From contig NZ_MDFN01000038.1 in assembly GCF_001730525.1 (NCBI RefSeq), forward strand, positions 1 through 44,078: 44,078 bases of DNA, read 5' to 3'. Source of the stretch: Arcticibacter eurypsychrophilus (GTDB lineage Bacteria > Bacteroidota > Bacteroidia > Sphingobacteriales > Sphingobacteriaceae). Under the pieces are notes generated by a model that did not search any database, had not been told where the DNA came from, and was given only the letters and a program-made list of their open reading frames with translations. Positions 9,506-20,680 of the stretch are shown piece after piece. Made by a program: the position numbers and the translations under genes. The stretch's first letter is position 1. Every line of letters begins with the position of its first letter.

Positions 9506-10617
9506 TGGTAGTTAAGAAAATGGCAAAACGAATAATAATCAGTGGTGGAGGAACAGGGGGACATATATTTCCTGCAATAGCTATTGCTAATGCATTGAAA
9601 CGTATTGATCCTTCTACTGAGATTCTTTTTGTCGGTGCTCTTGGAAGAATGGAAATGGAAAGGATTCCAGCAGCAGGTTATACTATTGTAGGATTGGATA
9701 TTCGAGGATTTCAACGAAAGTCTCTTTTGAAAAACCTGGCATTACCATTCCAGGTGATCAGTAGTTTGATGAAGGCCCGTTCAGTTATCAGGGACTTTAA
9801 ACCAGACGCAGCTGTGGGCGTTGGAGGATATGCTTCAGGTCCGCTGCTTTATATGGCAGGAATGATGAAAGTGCCTTATTTGATTCAGGAACAAAATTCA
9901 TACGCTGGAATAACAAATAAGTGGTTGGGTAAAAATGCAAAGAAAATATGTGTGGCTTTCTCTGGTATGAGTCAGTTTTTTCCGGCAGATAAAATTATGA
10001 TCACGGGAAATCCTATTCGGAAAGAGGCGGTAGATATAGCAGGAAAAAGGGAAGAGGGTTTACGAAGTTTTGGATTGTCATTGGATAAGAAAACCATCTT
10101 GGTAACTGGTGGAAGCTTGGGTGCCCGGACTTTAAATGAGTGTATGCTGAAAGGGATCGATCAGTTTATTCAAGAAGATGTTCAACTGATATGGCAGACA
10201 GGAAAATATTACTATACGTCAATATTGGCTTCAGTAGGAGATAAGCTCCCTGTAAATGTGTGCATTGTGGAATTTTTGGATCGTATGGATCTTGCATATG
10301 CAGCAGCAGATGTAATTATATCCAGAGCCGGTGCAGGTACAATTGTCGAATTATATGTGGTTAAGAAACCAGTAATTCTGGTTCCTTCTCCTAATGTAGC
10401 AGAAGATCATCAGACTAAAAACGCATTGGCATTGACTATTAAAAATGCGGCAATTATGATTACAGATAGTAAAGCGTCAGAAGAGTTGATCAATGCAGCC
10501 ATTTCTTTGGTGAAAAATGAGCAGATATGTATGGAGATGAGCAAGAAGATAGGCGGGATGGCATTGCCAGACGCAGATGAGCAGATTGCAAAAGAGGTAT
10601 TGTTAATAGCAGGTTAA
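9505..10617 (+). CDS. murG: UDP-GlcNAc:undecaprenyl-PP-MurNAc-pentapeptide GlcNAc transferase
   Basis: Membrane-associated GT28 glycosyltransferase that converts lipid I to lipid II, 370 aa. The N-terminal glycine-rich loop GGGTGGH lies at 14-20, the acceptor-side QEQNSYAG follows near 130, and the UDP-GlcNAc-binding SRAGAGTIVEL lies near 272-282. The ATG at 9505 overlaps the ftsW stop by one base, the same TAATG junction seen elsewhere in the operon. A second in-frame ATG at 9520 lies just before MAKRIIISGGG and could be the real start. Confidence 0.96.
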   Translation: MVVKKMAKRIIISGGGTGGHIFPAIAIANALKRIDPSTEILFVGALGRMEMERIPAAGYTIVGLDIRGFQRKSLLKNLALPFQVISSLMKARSVIRDFKPDAAVGVGGYASGPLLYMAGMMKVPYLIQEQNSYAGITNKWLGKNAKKICVAFSGMSQFFPADKIMITGNPIRKEAVDIAGKREEGLRSFGLSLDKKTILVTGGSLGARTLNECMLKGIDQFIQEDVQLIWQTGKYYYTSILASVGDKLPVNVCIVEFLDRMDLAYAAADVIISRAGAGTIVELYVVKKPVILVPSPNVAEDHQTKNALALTIKNAAIMITDSKASEELINAAISLVKNEQICMEMSKKIGGMALPDADEQIAKEVLLIAG

Positions 10618-10618
10618 T

Positions 10619-11971
10619 ATGGAATTAAGTAAGATTAAAAACGTTTATCTGGTAGGGATCGGAGGCATTGGAATGAGTGGACTTGCAAGGTATTTTCTTA
10701 AAAGAGGATGCCATGTATCTGGTTATGACCGTGTGTCTACTGCTCTTACCAGTAATCTTACTCATGAGGGGGCTCAAATCTCCTACATAGACACGCTGGA
10801 TCAACTTAATACTATTGGAGCCGATAAAGAATCTACTTTGATTATTTATACGCCTGCAATTCCTCAAAATTCTATTATTTTAAACTACTTCAGGAATAAT
10901 CAATATCTTTTGAAGAAGCGCTCTGAAGTTCTTGGCATTATAAGTAAAGGCATGTTTACTATTGCTGTTGCTGGAACTCATGGGAAAACGACAACATCTA
11001 CCTTAGTTGCTCATATATTACGTCATACAGGAAATGACTGTACCGCTTTTTTAGGCGGTATATCTTCCAATTTTAATACCAATGCATTGTTCGGAAAGAA
11101 CAATATTATGGTCGTAGAAGCGGATGAATACGATCGATCTTTCCTGACTTTACATCCTGATATTGCAGTAGTTACTTCAATGGATGCAGACCATCTGGAT
11201 ATATATGGTACAGCTGAACACTTAGAAGAATCATTCCGGCTTTTTGCTTCACAGCTCAAGGAGGGCGGCCGCTTAATACATAAGATAAATCTTCCTTTAA
11301 AAGGAGGAATCAGTTATTCTGCATCTGAGGAGGCAGACGTATGCGCAAAGAATATCAAGATTGAAAATGAACAGTTTTACTTTGATTTTATTGGCTTAGG
11401 CATTGAAATTAATGATATAGAGATGCCTTTACCTGGTGTTCATAATATTGAAAATGCGGTAGCGGCTATTCAGGTTGCATTATATCTGCAAATTCCAGCT
11501 AAAAAAATTAAGTTAGCTATAGCTGATTTTAAAGGTGTAAAACGTCGCTTTGAGTATATTGTAAAAAACAATAAGCATATTTATATTGATGATTACGCAC
11601 ATCATCCGGAAGAATTGAAGGCTTGTATTGCTGCTGCAAAACGGTTGTATCCTGAAAAAAAGTTAACCGTATTGTTTCAACCTCATTTATATAGCCGCAC
11701 ACTTGATTTTGCAGTTGGCTTTGCTGAGTCTTTAAGTTTAGCTGATCATTTGATTCTGCTGGATATTTACCCTGCAAGGGAGCTTCCAATAGAGGGGGTT
11801 ACTTCTGCAATTATTTTAAACCTGGTAAAGAGTGAGACTAAAGTTTTAAGTACAAAAGAGAATGCACTCCTCTTAATCTCTGAAAATCCACCAGAACTCC
11901 TTTTAACTGTTGGAGCTGGCGATATTGATTTAATGGTTGAACCTATAAAGAAAATAATGTCTCATGTTTAA
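10619..11971 (+). CDS. murC: UDP-MurNAc:L-alanine ligase
   Basis: First Mur ligase of stem-peptide synthesis, adding L-alanine to UDP-MurNAc in the cytoplasm, 450 aa. The N-terminal GIGGIGMSG (13-21) binds UDP, and the ATP loop reads G119-T-H-G-K123-T. The IDDYAHHP segment is the usual MurC signature in the C-terminal half. It starts one base after the murG stop and overlaps ftsQ by 8 bases. Confidence 0.97.
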   Translation: MELSKIKNVYLVGIGGIGMSGLARYFLKRGCHVSGYDRVSTALTSNLTHEGAQISYIDTLDQLNTIGADKESTLIIYTPAIPQNSIILNYFRNNQYLLKKRSEVLGIISKGMFTIAVAGTHGKTTTSTLVAHILRHTGNDCTAFLGGISSNFNTNALFGKNNIMVVEADEYDRSFLTLHPDIAVVTSMDADHLDIYGTAEHLEESFRLFASQLKEGGRLIHKINLPLKGGISYSASEEADVCAKNIKIENEQFYFDFIGLGIEINDIEMPLPGVHNIENAVAAIQVALYLQIPAKKIKLAIADFKGVKRRFEYIVKNNKHIYIDDYAHHPEELKACIAAAKRLYPEKKLTVLFQPHLYSRTLDFAVGFAESLSLADHLILLDIYPARELPIEGVTSAIILNLVKSETKVLSTKENALLLISENPPELLLTVGAGDIDLMVEPIKKIMSHV

Positions 11972-12809
11972 GCGAATTGCATGGAAGCGGATTTTGTATT
12001 TATTTACCTGGCTGATTTGTCTGGGCGGATTGATAACGCTTATCAGTTTCATCAATGTAAAGAAAGGTCAGCTTAGATGTAAGGATATTAAAGTGATTAT
12101 TCCTGGAACTGCCGGCTTTATCGATCGTAAAGAAGTGAACCGTATTATTCAAGAGCATTCAGGTTTATTATTGGGTAAGTTATTTCAAGAAATTAGTACA
12201 CATAAAATAGAAGCCCTGTTAAAGAAGAATCCTTATATCAAGGATGCGGAGGTATTTGCCGATATGGATGGTACTGTTCACATTAAAGTGATCCAAAGCG
12301 AACCCATCCTACGCGTAATAAATTATACCAATCAAAATTTTTATATCGACAGGTTGGGAAATAAACTTCCACCGTCTATGGATTATACTCCTCATGTGTT
12401 GGTTGCAAATGGATATATCATGGAGAGTTATACAAAGAAAATGGATTCTTTAAAAACAAGTACTGCTCGTGATTTGTACAAAATAGCGCTTTACATAGAG
12501 AAGGATACATTATGGAAGGATCAGATTGAACAGTTATACGTAAATCAACAAAACGAAATAGAGCTTGTGCCCAGGGTTGGTGATCAGAAGATTATATTAG
12601 GGAATGCAGATTCTCTGGAAATACGATTTAATAATTTGAAAGCTTTTTACAAAAAAGCGATGCCTGCAGTTGGATGGAATGCCTATAAGACTATTAACAT
12701 CAAGTATACCAATCAGATTATTTGTGAAAAAAATCTTGCAGATAGTTCATGGATAATTTCAGCTGCAATCAAAAAAGAAAACATTAAAGACACAACAATA
12801 AGAAAATAA
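11964..12809 (+). CDS. ftsQ: Cell division protein FtsQ
   Basis: Bitopic division protein, 281 aa, that joins FtsL/FtsB in the periplasm. It has a short basic cytoplasmic end, one membrane segment at about 10-28, and a POTRA-like beta/alpha domain at about 34-105 ending in the conserved NPYIKDAEVF stretch. The C-terminal FtsQ domain follows. The position between murC and ftsA is diagnostic for the family, whose sequences otherwise diverge strongly. It overlaps murC by 8 bases and lies 15 bases before ftsA. Confidence 0.9.
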   Translation: MFKRIAWKRILYLFTWLICLGGLITLISFINVKKGQLRCKDIKVIIPGTAGFIDRKEVNRIIQEHSGLLLGKLFQEISTHKIEALLKKNPYIKDAEVFADMDGTVHIKVIQSEPILRVINYTNQNFYIDRLGNKLPPSMDYTPHVLVANGYIMESYTKKMDSLKTSTARDLYKIALYIEKDTLWKDQIEQLYVNQQNEIELVPRVGDQKIILGNADSLEIRFNNLKAFYKKAMPAVGWNAYKTINIKYTNQIICEKNLADSSWIISAAIKKENIKDTTIRK

Positions 12810-12824
12810 TTTAACACCTTAGTT

Positions 12825-14174
12825 ATGGATAAAGGTAGTACTACATCATCAAAAAATTCACCTATAGTTGTAGGATTGGATATTGGAACAACTAAAATTT
12901 GTGTAATAGTTGGTCGAAGAAATGGACACAAAAAGATAGAAATACTAGGTTTGGGAAAGGCTGAATCTGCTGGTGTAAGCCGCGGAGTGGTAGCCAATAT
13001 ACAGAAAACGGTACATGGTATTTTACAAGCAGTAGAAATTGCAGCTGCTCAGTCAAATGTGGAAATTAAGATTGTAAACGTAGGTATAGCTGGTCAGCAT
13101 ATCAAAAGTTTACAGCACAGAGGGATCTTTACCAGAAAAGATCTGCAAAATGAAATTCAGCGGAAAGATATTGATAAGCTGATTGAAGACATGTACAAGT
13201 TGGTAATGCCACCAGGTGAGGAAATTATTCATGTGCTTCCTCAAGAGTTTACTATCGACAACGAGCCCGGAATTAAAGATCCGATTGGCATGGCTGGCGT
13301 TCGTTTGGAAGCTAACTTCCATATTATTTCCGGACATGTTAGTGCCGTCAGGAATATTTTGAAATGTGTCAGGAACGCAAATCTTGAAACTCAGGAACTG
13401 ATTCTTGAGCCACTTGCATCATCAGACGCTGTATTGAGTGACGAAGAAAAAGAAGCAGGGGTTGTTTTGGTAGATATAGGTGGTGGTACTACTGATATCG
13501 CGATTTTTCATGAAGGTATCATCCGGCATACCGCTGTAATTCCTTTCGGAGGGAATAGTGTGACAGAGGATATCCGTGAAGGATGTGCGGTGATGAGACC
13601 TCAGGCAGAGCTTCTTAAAACAAAATTTGGATCCGCTCTTGCAGACGAAAATAAGGATAATGAAATTATATCCGTTCCGGGTTTAAGAGACCGGGAACCA
13701 AAAGAAATTTCTGTTAAAAACCTTGCTTATGTAATACAAGCAAGAATGGAAGAGATCATCGAACATGTTTATTATGAAATTAAGGCATCGGGGTATGAGA
13801 AAAGACTAATTGCAGGAATTGTGATTACTGGTGGTGGTGCTCAATTAAAACATTTGTCTCAACTGGTTGAATATGTTACTGGGTTGGATTGCCGTGTTGG
13901 ATACCCAAATGAACATTTGGCTAAAAATGAAATCTTGCCCAAAAATATATACGACGATTTAAAAAGTCCACTGTATGCTACTGGTATAGGACTTCTGATA
14001 AAGGGTATTCAAAAAGCGGAAGAAGTAGAGGAAATGATGAAACAGCCAGGTGTTTTTGTTCAATCTCCTCAAACTACTAAGGTTAAAAAGTCTATTGGGC
14101 TGTTTGATAGATTAGTACAGACCGGTGCCCGGTTTATCAGAGATGATATAAAAGACGAGGATTATCTTAAGTAA
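12825..14174 (+). CDS. ftsA: Cell division protein FtsA
   Basis: Actin-fold ATPase that tethers FtsZ to the inner membrane, 449 aa. The phosphate-1 loop VGLDIGTTK lies at 16-24 and the phosphate-2 loop with D217 reads VDIGGGTTDIAIF. The adenosine loop ITGGGAQLKHL lies near the C-terminal third. The end of the protein (KKSIGLFDRLVQTGARFI) looks like the amphipathic membrane-targeting helix of FtsA, followed by an acidic tail. Confidence 0.96.
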   Translation: MDKGSTTSSKNSPIVVGLDIGTTKICVIVGRRNGHKKIEILGLGKAESAGVSRGVVANIQKTVHGILQAVEIAAAQSNVEIKIVNVGIAGQHIKSLQHRGIFTRKDLQNEIQRKDIDKLIEDMYKLVMPPGEEIIHVLPQEFTIDNEPGIKDPIGMAGVRLEANFHIISGHVSAVRNILKCVRNANLETQELILEPLASSDAVLSDEEKEAGVVLVDIGGGTTDIAIFHEGIIRHTAVIPFGGNSVTEDIREGCAVMRPQAELLKTKFGSALADENKDNEIISVPGLRDREPKEISVKNLAYVIQARMEEIIEHVYYEIKASGYEKRLIAGIVITGGGAQLKHLSQLVEYVTGLDCRVGYPNEHLAKNEILPKNIYDDLKSPLYATGIGLLIKGIQKAEEVEEMMKQPGVFVQSPQTTKVKKSIGLFDRLVQTGARFIRDDIKDEDYLK

Positions 14175-14197
14175 TTATTAACATGACATTATTTTTC

Positions 14198-14229
14198 CAC
14201 AATTTTAACATATGTTGGTAACTATTGTG
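14198..14229. promoter_or_regulatory. Nested dyad in the ftsA-ftsZ spacer
   Basis: The spacer of 126 bp is one of the largest gaps in the operon. It contains the perfect palindrome AACATATGTT (14207-14216) flanked by CACAAT (14198-14203) and ATTGTG (14224-14229). This may be an operator or part of an internal promoter giving extra ftsZ expression. No clean TAnnTTTG box is visible nearby, so the assignment is weak. Confidence 0.25.
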
Positions 14230-14300
14230 TAAAATTATTTAATATTACAAAGATGAATAAATGTTAGAATTCCTAATCTACTCTATTGATTTATAGCGAT

Positions 14301-15929
14301 ATGCAGTTTGAAATGTTAAAAGAAAAATCATCAATTATAAAAGTAATTGGTGTTGGTGGTGGCGGCGGTAATGCAGTGAACCATATGTATAGGCAAGGAA
14401 TTACAGGTGTTGACTTCATCATTTGTAATACTGATGCTCAAGCCTTAGAGCTAAGTCCAATCCCAAACAAGGTTCAGCTAGGCGCGAGTCTCACTGAAGG
14501 AATGGGAGCAGGATCAATTCCTGAAGTAGGGAAGAACTCTGCGATAGAGAATATCGAAGATATCAAGCGTATGCTTGGAAGCACTACCAAAATGTTGTTT
14601 ATAACAGCAGGAATGGGTGGTGGCACAGGTACAGGTGCCAGTCCGATTATTGCTAAAGCAGCGAAGGAACTAGATATCCTTACCGTTGGTATCATAACTA
14701 CACCTTTTTCTTTTGAAGGCAAACGTAGAAAGATGCAGGCAGAAGAAGGCTTGGAAGAATTTAAAAAATATGTAGATTCTTACCTAGTCATTTCCAATGA
14801 TCGTCTGCGTGAAATCTTTGGTAATTTAACCTTAAGTGCTGCATTTGCTCAAGCAGATAATATCTTAACGACAGCAGCAAAAGGTATTGCAGAAATCATA
14901 ACAATTCCAGGGTATATAAATGTTGACTTTAAAGATGTTCGAACGGTTATGAACAATAGTGGAGTGGCTATCATGGGTAGTTACTCAGCTGAAGGTGAAA
15001 GCCGGGCTTTAAAGGCTGTTGAAGGAGCATTAGCTTCTCCTTTATTGAAAGACAATGAAATTGAGGGAGCGCGATATATCCTATTAAATATAAGCTCCGG
15101 ATCCAGGGAAGTATCCATGGATGAAGTAACTATAATTACCGATTACATTCAGGAAGAAGCTGGTTTAGCTGCCGATCTGATTTGGGGTAATTGTATGGAC
15201 GAGAACTTGGGCGAGAAATTGTCTGTTACTATTATAGCAACAGGTTTTCAAACCAAAGAAGAGCGCGAAGTAGAAAAGAGCCAGCAAAAAAAAGTATCTC
15301 TCCTTACTCCTGATAATGCACCAATGGTAAGGCCCATTAATGTTTTTCTGGATGATGCCGAAGAAACAAAGGATGATGAAACTCCATTAATTCGTTTTGC
15401 TCCTGAAGTGCAGGTTGATTTGTTTGGTGCACAAACCCATAAAACAAATAAAGAAGATAATAAAACTTTAGAAAAGCCAAAACTAATCAGGCATAGCTTA
15501 CAGGAAGAAGAGAAAACTGTAGAGGAACAGCCTTTTGACTTTGGGTATAAAGTTTCAGAAAGCAATGAATATCAATTTAATGAATCAACCGCTGAGGTAG
15601 TACCGGCAGTTCATGATATTCAGCCCGAACAACCTGTCGAATCTGTTGCGCACAATCCGGATGAACACAAAACGGATGAGTCGATAGAGGAGCAGTTACG
15701 CAAATCCCGCGAGCGTATCTTGCGATTGAAAGATTTAAGTATGAAGCTTCGATCTGCCAACGGTCTGCAGGAGCTTGAAGTTGAGCCGGCTTACAAAAGA
15801 AAGCAATTGGCACTTCAGCAAGTACCTCATTCTTCTGAATCACAGATTTCCCGTTTTACATTGTCCAATGAAGATGGTGTTACTGAAATAAGGCCTAACA
15901 ATTCCTTTTTACACGATAATGTAGATTAA
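14301..15929 (+). CDS. ftsZ: Cell division GTPase FtsZ
   Basis: Tubulin-like GTPase that forms the Z ring, 542 aa. The GTP signature G106-G-G-T-G-T-G112 and an N-terminal GVGGGGGNAVNHM are intact. After the roughly 320-residue GTPase core comes an unusually long charged linker (about 200 residues, rich in Glu, Lys and Gln). The C-terminal peptide reads TEIRPNNSFLHDNVD, where partner proteins such as FtsA would bind. I chose the ATG at 14301; an in-frame TTG at 14286 is less likely. The stop codon forms part of the long terminator hairpin, which closes the dcw operon. Confidence 0.96.
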   Translation: MQFEMLKEKSSIIKVIGVGGGGGNAVNHMYRQGITGVDFIICNTDAQALELSPIPNKVQLGASLTEGMGAGSIPEVGKNSAIENIEDIKRMLGSTTKMLFITAGMGGGTGTGASPIIAKAAKELDILTVGIITTPFSFEGKRRKMQAEEGLEEFKKYVDSYLVISNDRLREIFGNLTLSAAFAQADNILTTAAKGIAEIITIPGYINVDFKDVRTVMNNSGVAIMGSYSAEGESRALKAVEGALASPLLKDNEIEGARYILLNISSGSREVSMDEVTIITDYIQEEAGLAADLIWGNCMDENLGEKLSVTIIATGFQTKEEREVEKSQQKKVSLLTPDNAPMVRPINVFLDDAEETKDDETPLIRFAPEVQVDLFGAQTHKTNKEDNKTLEKPKLIRHSLQEEEKTVEEQPFDFGYKVSESNEYQFNESTAEVVPAVHDIQPEQPVESVAHNPDEHKTDESIEEQLRKSRERILRLKDLSMKLRSANGLQELEVEPAYKRKQLALQQVPHSSESQISRFTLSNEDGVTEIRPNNSFLHDNVD

Positions 15930-15996
15930 TTAAATCATACAAAAGCAAAAGCCCTTACCGAAAATAAGGGCTTTTGCTTTTGTATGATTTAATTAA
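15926..15996 (+). terminator. 32-bp perfect hairpin ending the dcw operon
   Basis: The left arm is 15926-15957 and the right arm 15965-15996. All 32 bases pair, with a 7-base loop (CCGAAAA). The centre is GC-rich (AAGCCCTTA / TAAGGGCTT) and the flanks are A/T-rich, so it can act as an intrinsic terminator. The left arm begins within the last codon of ftsZ. The perfect length is greater than needed for termination. Confidence 0.85.
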
Positions 15997-16016
15997 TTCA
16001 AGGCTTTTAAATTTGT

Positions 16017-16024
16017 TAACTTTG
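16017..16024 (+). promoter_or_regulatory. -7 box TAACTTTG
   Basis: This is a perfect match to the Bacteroidota TAnnTTTG element, directly after the dcw terminator. A start point about 6-7 bases downstream would leave a leader of about 29 bases before the TTG at 16060. No clear TTG at -33 is visible. Confidence 0.45.
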
Positions 16025-16059
16025 TATCTTTATAATTGAAATTATTAAATTTTAAAAAG

Positions 16060-17301
16060 TTGGATTTATTCGAAAAGATTTCCCAGAACATGGGACCATT
16101 AGGCCAGCATCAAAAAATGGCGCATGGATATTTTGCATTTCCAAAATTAGAGGGTGAAATCGGTCCTCATATGCTTTTCAGAGGGAAAGAGCACTTGGTT
16201 TGGAGTTTAAATAACTACCTGGGCCTGGCAAATCATCCTGAAGTAAGAGAAGCAGATGCGCAAGGAGCAAAGGAATTCGGATTAGCAGCCCCTATGGGTG
16301 CCCGGATGATGTCCGGTAATTCAAATAACCATGAGGCCCTGGAACAGGACCTTGCTAAGTTTACTGGAAAACAAGATGCCTTTCTATTGAATTACGGATA
16401 TCAGGGGATGTTGTCTATTATTGATACACTAGTCGATAGGTTTGACGTAATTGTGTATGATGCAGAGTGTCATGCTTGTATTATAGATGGCTTAAGGTTA
16501 CATATGGGTAAACGATTTGTCTACCAACATAATGATATAGAAAGCTGTAAAAAACAATTAGAGCGCGCAACAAAGTTATCGGAACAAACTGGGGGTGGTA
16601 TTTTAGTCATCACTGAAGGTGTTTTTGGTATGTCTGGTGCTCAGGGGAAAATTGCTGAGATCGTTGCATTAAAAGAACAATTCAAATTCCGTTTGTTAAT
16701 TGATGATGCGCACGGCTTTGGTACCATGGGTAAAACTGGTGCTGGTACACATGAAGAGCAAAATTGTATCGATGGCGTAGATGTTTACTTTGCAACCTTT
16801 GCTAAATCGATGGCTGGAATAGGTGCTTTCGTTGCTTCAAACGAAACCATAATCAACTATCTGCGCTATAATATGCGTTCTCAAACCTATGCTAAAGCGC
16901 TTCCAATGCCGATGGTGATTGGTTTACGTAAGAGGCTTGAATTGTTACAGTCAAAACCAGAACTTCGTGAAAAACTATGGTCAATAGCTACTGCTCTTCA
17001 AAAGGGCTTAAGGGAAAGAGGTTTTAATTTAGGTATTACCAATACCATGGTAACACCGGTTTTCCTAAAAGGCGAACTGAATGAAGCAACTGCTATCACC
17101 ATGGATTTAAGAGAAAATTATGGAATCTTTTGTTCCATCGTATTGTATCCTGTAATTCCTAAAGGATTGATTGAGCTTCGTATTATCCCTACTGCTGCAC
17201 ATACTTTGGAAGATGTTCAAGTAACTCTGGATGCTTTTTCTGAAGTTGCTGTTAAGCTTCAAAGTGGTTATTATAAAGAACAGAATGTCGTAAAGGCTTA
17301 A
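16060..17301 (+). CDS. PLP-dependent alpha-oxoamine synthase family acyltransferase
   Basis: Fold-type I pyridoxal-phosphate enzyme of the family that holds serine palmitoyltransferase, 8-amino-7-oxononanoate synthase and 2-amino-3-ketobutyrate-CoA ligase; these join an amino acid to an acyl-CoA or acyl-ACP with loss of CO2. With this start it has 413 aa. The PLP lysine is K249 in TFAKSMAG. The D215-D-A-H218-G loop and the substrate loop around LNYGYQG are present. The exact substrate cannot be read from sequence; sphingolipid or sulfonolipid base synthesis is possible in Bacteroidota. No ATG lies near the 5' end. I prefer the TTG at 16060 because of the promoter position; a TTG at 16036 adds 8 residues. 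It is monocistronic as far as can be seen. Confidence 0.8.
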   Translation: MDLFEKISQNMGPLGQHQKMAHGYFAFPKLEGEIGPHMLFRGKEHLVWSLNNYLGLANHPEVREADAQGAKEFGLAAPMGARMMSGNSNNHEALEQDLAKFTGKQDAFLLNYGYQGMLSIIDTLVDRFDVIVYDAECHACIIDGLRLHMGKRFVYQHNDIESCKKQLERATKLSEQTGGGILVITEGVFGMSGAQGKIAEIVALKEQFKFRLLIDDAHGFGTMGKTGAGTHEEQNCIDGVDVYFATFAKSMAGIGAFVASNETIINYLRYNMRSQTYAKALPMPMVIGLRKRLELLQSKPELREKLWSIATALQKGLRERGFNLGITNTMVTPVFLKGELNEATAITMDLRENYGIFCSIVLYPVIPKGLIELRIIPTAAHTLEDVQVTLDAFSEVAVKLQSGYYKEQNVVKA

Positions 17302-17427
17302 TTGTTTAATTGAGAAGCATCTAGCTTATTTACAGTTTTTGCCCTAATTAATGATATTTATTTTTTATTTTAAAAAAAGCTATTACTTTAGCTAGTATTT
17401 AGAAAAAGGAACTAAAACTAACTTATT

Positions 17428-17625
17428 ATGGCAAATTATGAAAGATTTAAAGAGCTAAAAGACCTATTAACAGGTTTAGACGGCGATGCAGACAAATTTT
17501 ACAACAAAGGTAATAGTGCTGCAGGAACGAGGTTAAGAAAAGGATTACAGGATATGAAAAATCTTGCTCAATCTATTCGTCTGGAAGTCCAGGACTCCAA
17601 GAATTCAGTTCCAGCTAAGAAATAA
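17428..17625 (+). CDS. Histone H1-like protein (Hc1 family)
   Basis: Very small basic protein, 65 aa, of the type annotated as Hc1-like histone in many Bacteroidota. The sequence is mostly helical, with FKELKDLL at the start and a central RLRKGLQDMKNLAQSIR stretch, and ends in a lysine-rich tail (PAKK). Chlamydial Hc1 condenses DNA; the role of the short Bacteroidota form is not well known, so a nucleoid function is inferred. AAAAAGGAAC lies 17-26 bases before the ATG. It is a single gene with its own terminator. Confidence 0.8.
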   Translation: MANYERFKELKDLLTGLDGDADKFYNKGNSAAGTRLRKGLQDMKNLAQSIRLEVQDSKNSVPAKK

Positions 17626-17634
17626 TATATTAAA

Positions 17635-17670
17635 AAAAAAGAGAGCTTCATTTATGAGGCTCTCTTTTTT
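17635..17670. terminator. Bidirectional terminator between the histone-like gene and dapA
   Basis: An A-run, then GAGAGCTTCAT paired with ATGAGGCTCTC (one G-U pair), then a T-run of six. The A and T runs also pair. It lies between two convergent genes and can serve both strands. Confidence 0.85.
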
Positions 17671-17688
17671 CTAATGAGAATTTTTTAA

Positions 17689-18567
17689 TTAAACAAGATT
17701 CTCTAGCTCTTTCTTTATAGCTAGGCTGGTTGTCTGCCCAACTGGATATAAAGGTAATCTGAGATGATCAGCACAGATGCCTAAATGTTGTAATGCCGAT
17801 TTAACTCCGCCTGGATTTCCTTCTACAAACAGTAAACTGATAAACTTCGTTAGTCTTAGATTCAAAGGAGCAGCCTGTTTGAAATCTCCCTTCAGACATA
17901 ACCGCACCATATCGGAAAATAGGCCTGGAATAGCATTTCCTGCTACCGATATTATTCCATTCCCACCCATAGCCATCAAAGGAAGTGTCAAAGCATCATC
18001 TCCTGAAATACATAAAAATTCTTCTGGTTTGCTGCGTAAGATGGCATAAAACTGTTCAATATTACCTGAAGCCTCTTTGACCCCAATAATGTTTTTACAA
18101 TCGTTAGCTAGCCTTAAAGTAGTCTCAGCAGCTACATTACTTCCTGTGCGACTAGGTACATTGTAAATTAGAAGGGGCAAAGGTGTTTCCTGAGCCAGGA
18201 TTTTATAATGCTGATATATGCCTTCCTGGGTAGGTTTATTATAATAAGGACTTACCGAGAGGATGGCATCGTAACCGGTAGGATTAAACTGCTTCAATCC
18301 TTCAACTACTTCCCTTGTATTATTTCCACCAATCCCAGCAATTAATGGAACCCGTCCATTCACTGTTTCCGTGGTAAATTTCCATACCGATTTCTTTTCT
18401 TCTTTTGTTAAAGTGGCGGATTCTCCAGTTGTTCCCAGGGATACGAGATATTCCACTCCCCCTTCTATCTGAAAATTAATCAGTTTTTTTAAGCCCTGAA
18501 AATCTATTGATCCTTCCTGATCGAACGGGGTAACCATAGCGACCCCAGTTCCATGAAATTTGTTCAT
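17689..18567 (-). CDS. dapA: 4-hydroxy-tetrahydrodipicolinate synthase
   Basis: Class I aldolase of the diaminopimelate/lysine pathway that condenses pyruvate with aspartate semialdehyde in the cytoplasm, 292 aa. The Schiff-base lysine is K164 (IGVKEASG). The proton-relay tyrosine is Y135 (IYNVPSRTG), and the SLGTTGES loop (43-50) holds the catalytic threonines. Its product feeds the DAP used by the MurE in this window. It lies 74 bp downstream of ligA on the same strand, with no obvious own promoter. Confidence 0.96.
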   Translation of the reverse strand: MNKFHGTGVAMVTPFDQEGSIDFQGLKKLINFQIEGGVEYLVSLGTTGESATLTKEEKKSVWKFTTETVNGRVPLIAGIGGNNTREVVEGLKQFNPTGYDAILSVSPYYNKPTQEGIYQHYKILAQETPLPLLIYNVPSRTGSNVAAETTLRLANDCKNIIGVKEASGNIEQFYAILRSKPEEFLCISGDDALTLPLMAMGGNGIISVAGNAIPGLFSDMVRLCLKGDFKQAAPLNLRLTKFISLLFVEGNPGGVKSALQHLGICADHLRLPLYPVGQTTSLAIKKELENLV

Positions 18568-18641
18568 TCGTATTGCCTATGGTTGCTTAAACCGAGTTTA
18601 TATTAGTCTGCTAAGTTAATAGGTATTTATGTAAATAAAGA

Positions 18642-20666
<2,025 letters not shown>

Positions 20667-20680
20667 TTAGCATTTTTGTA

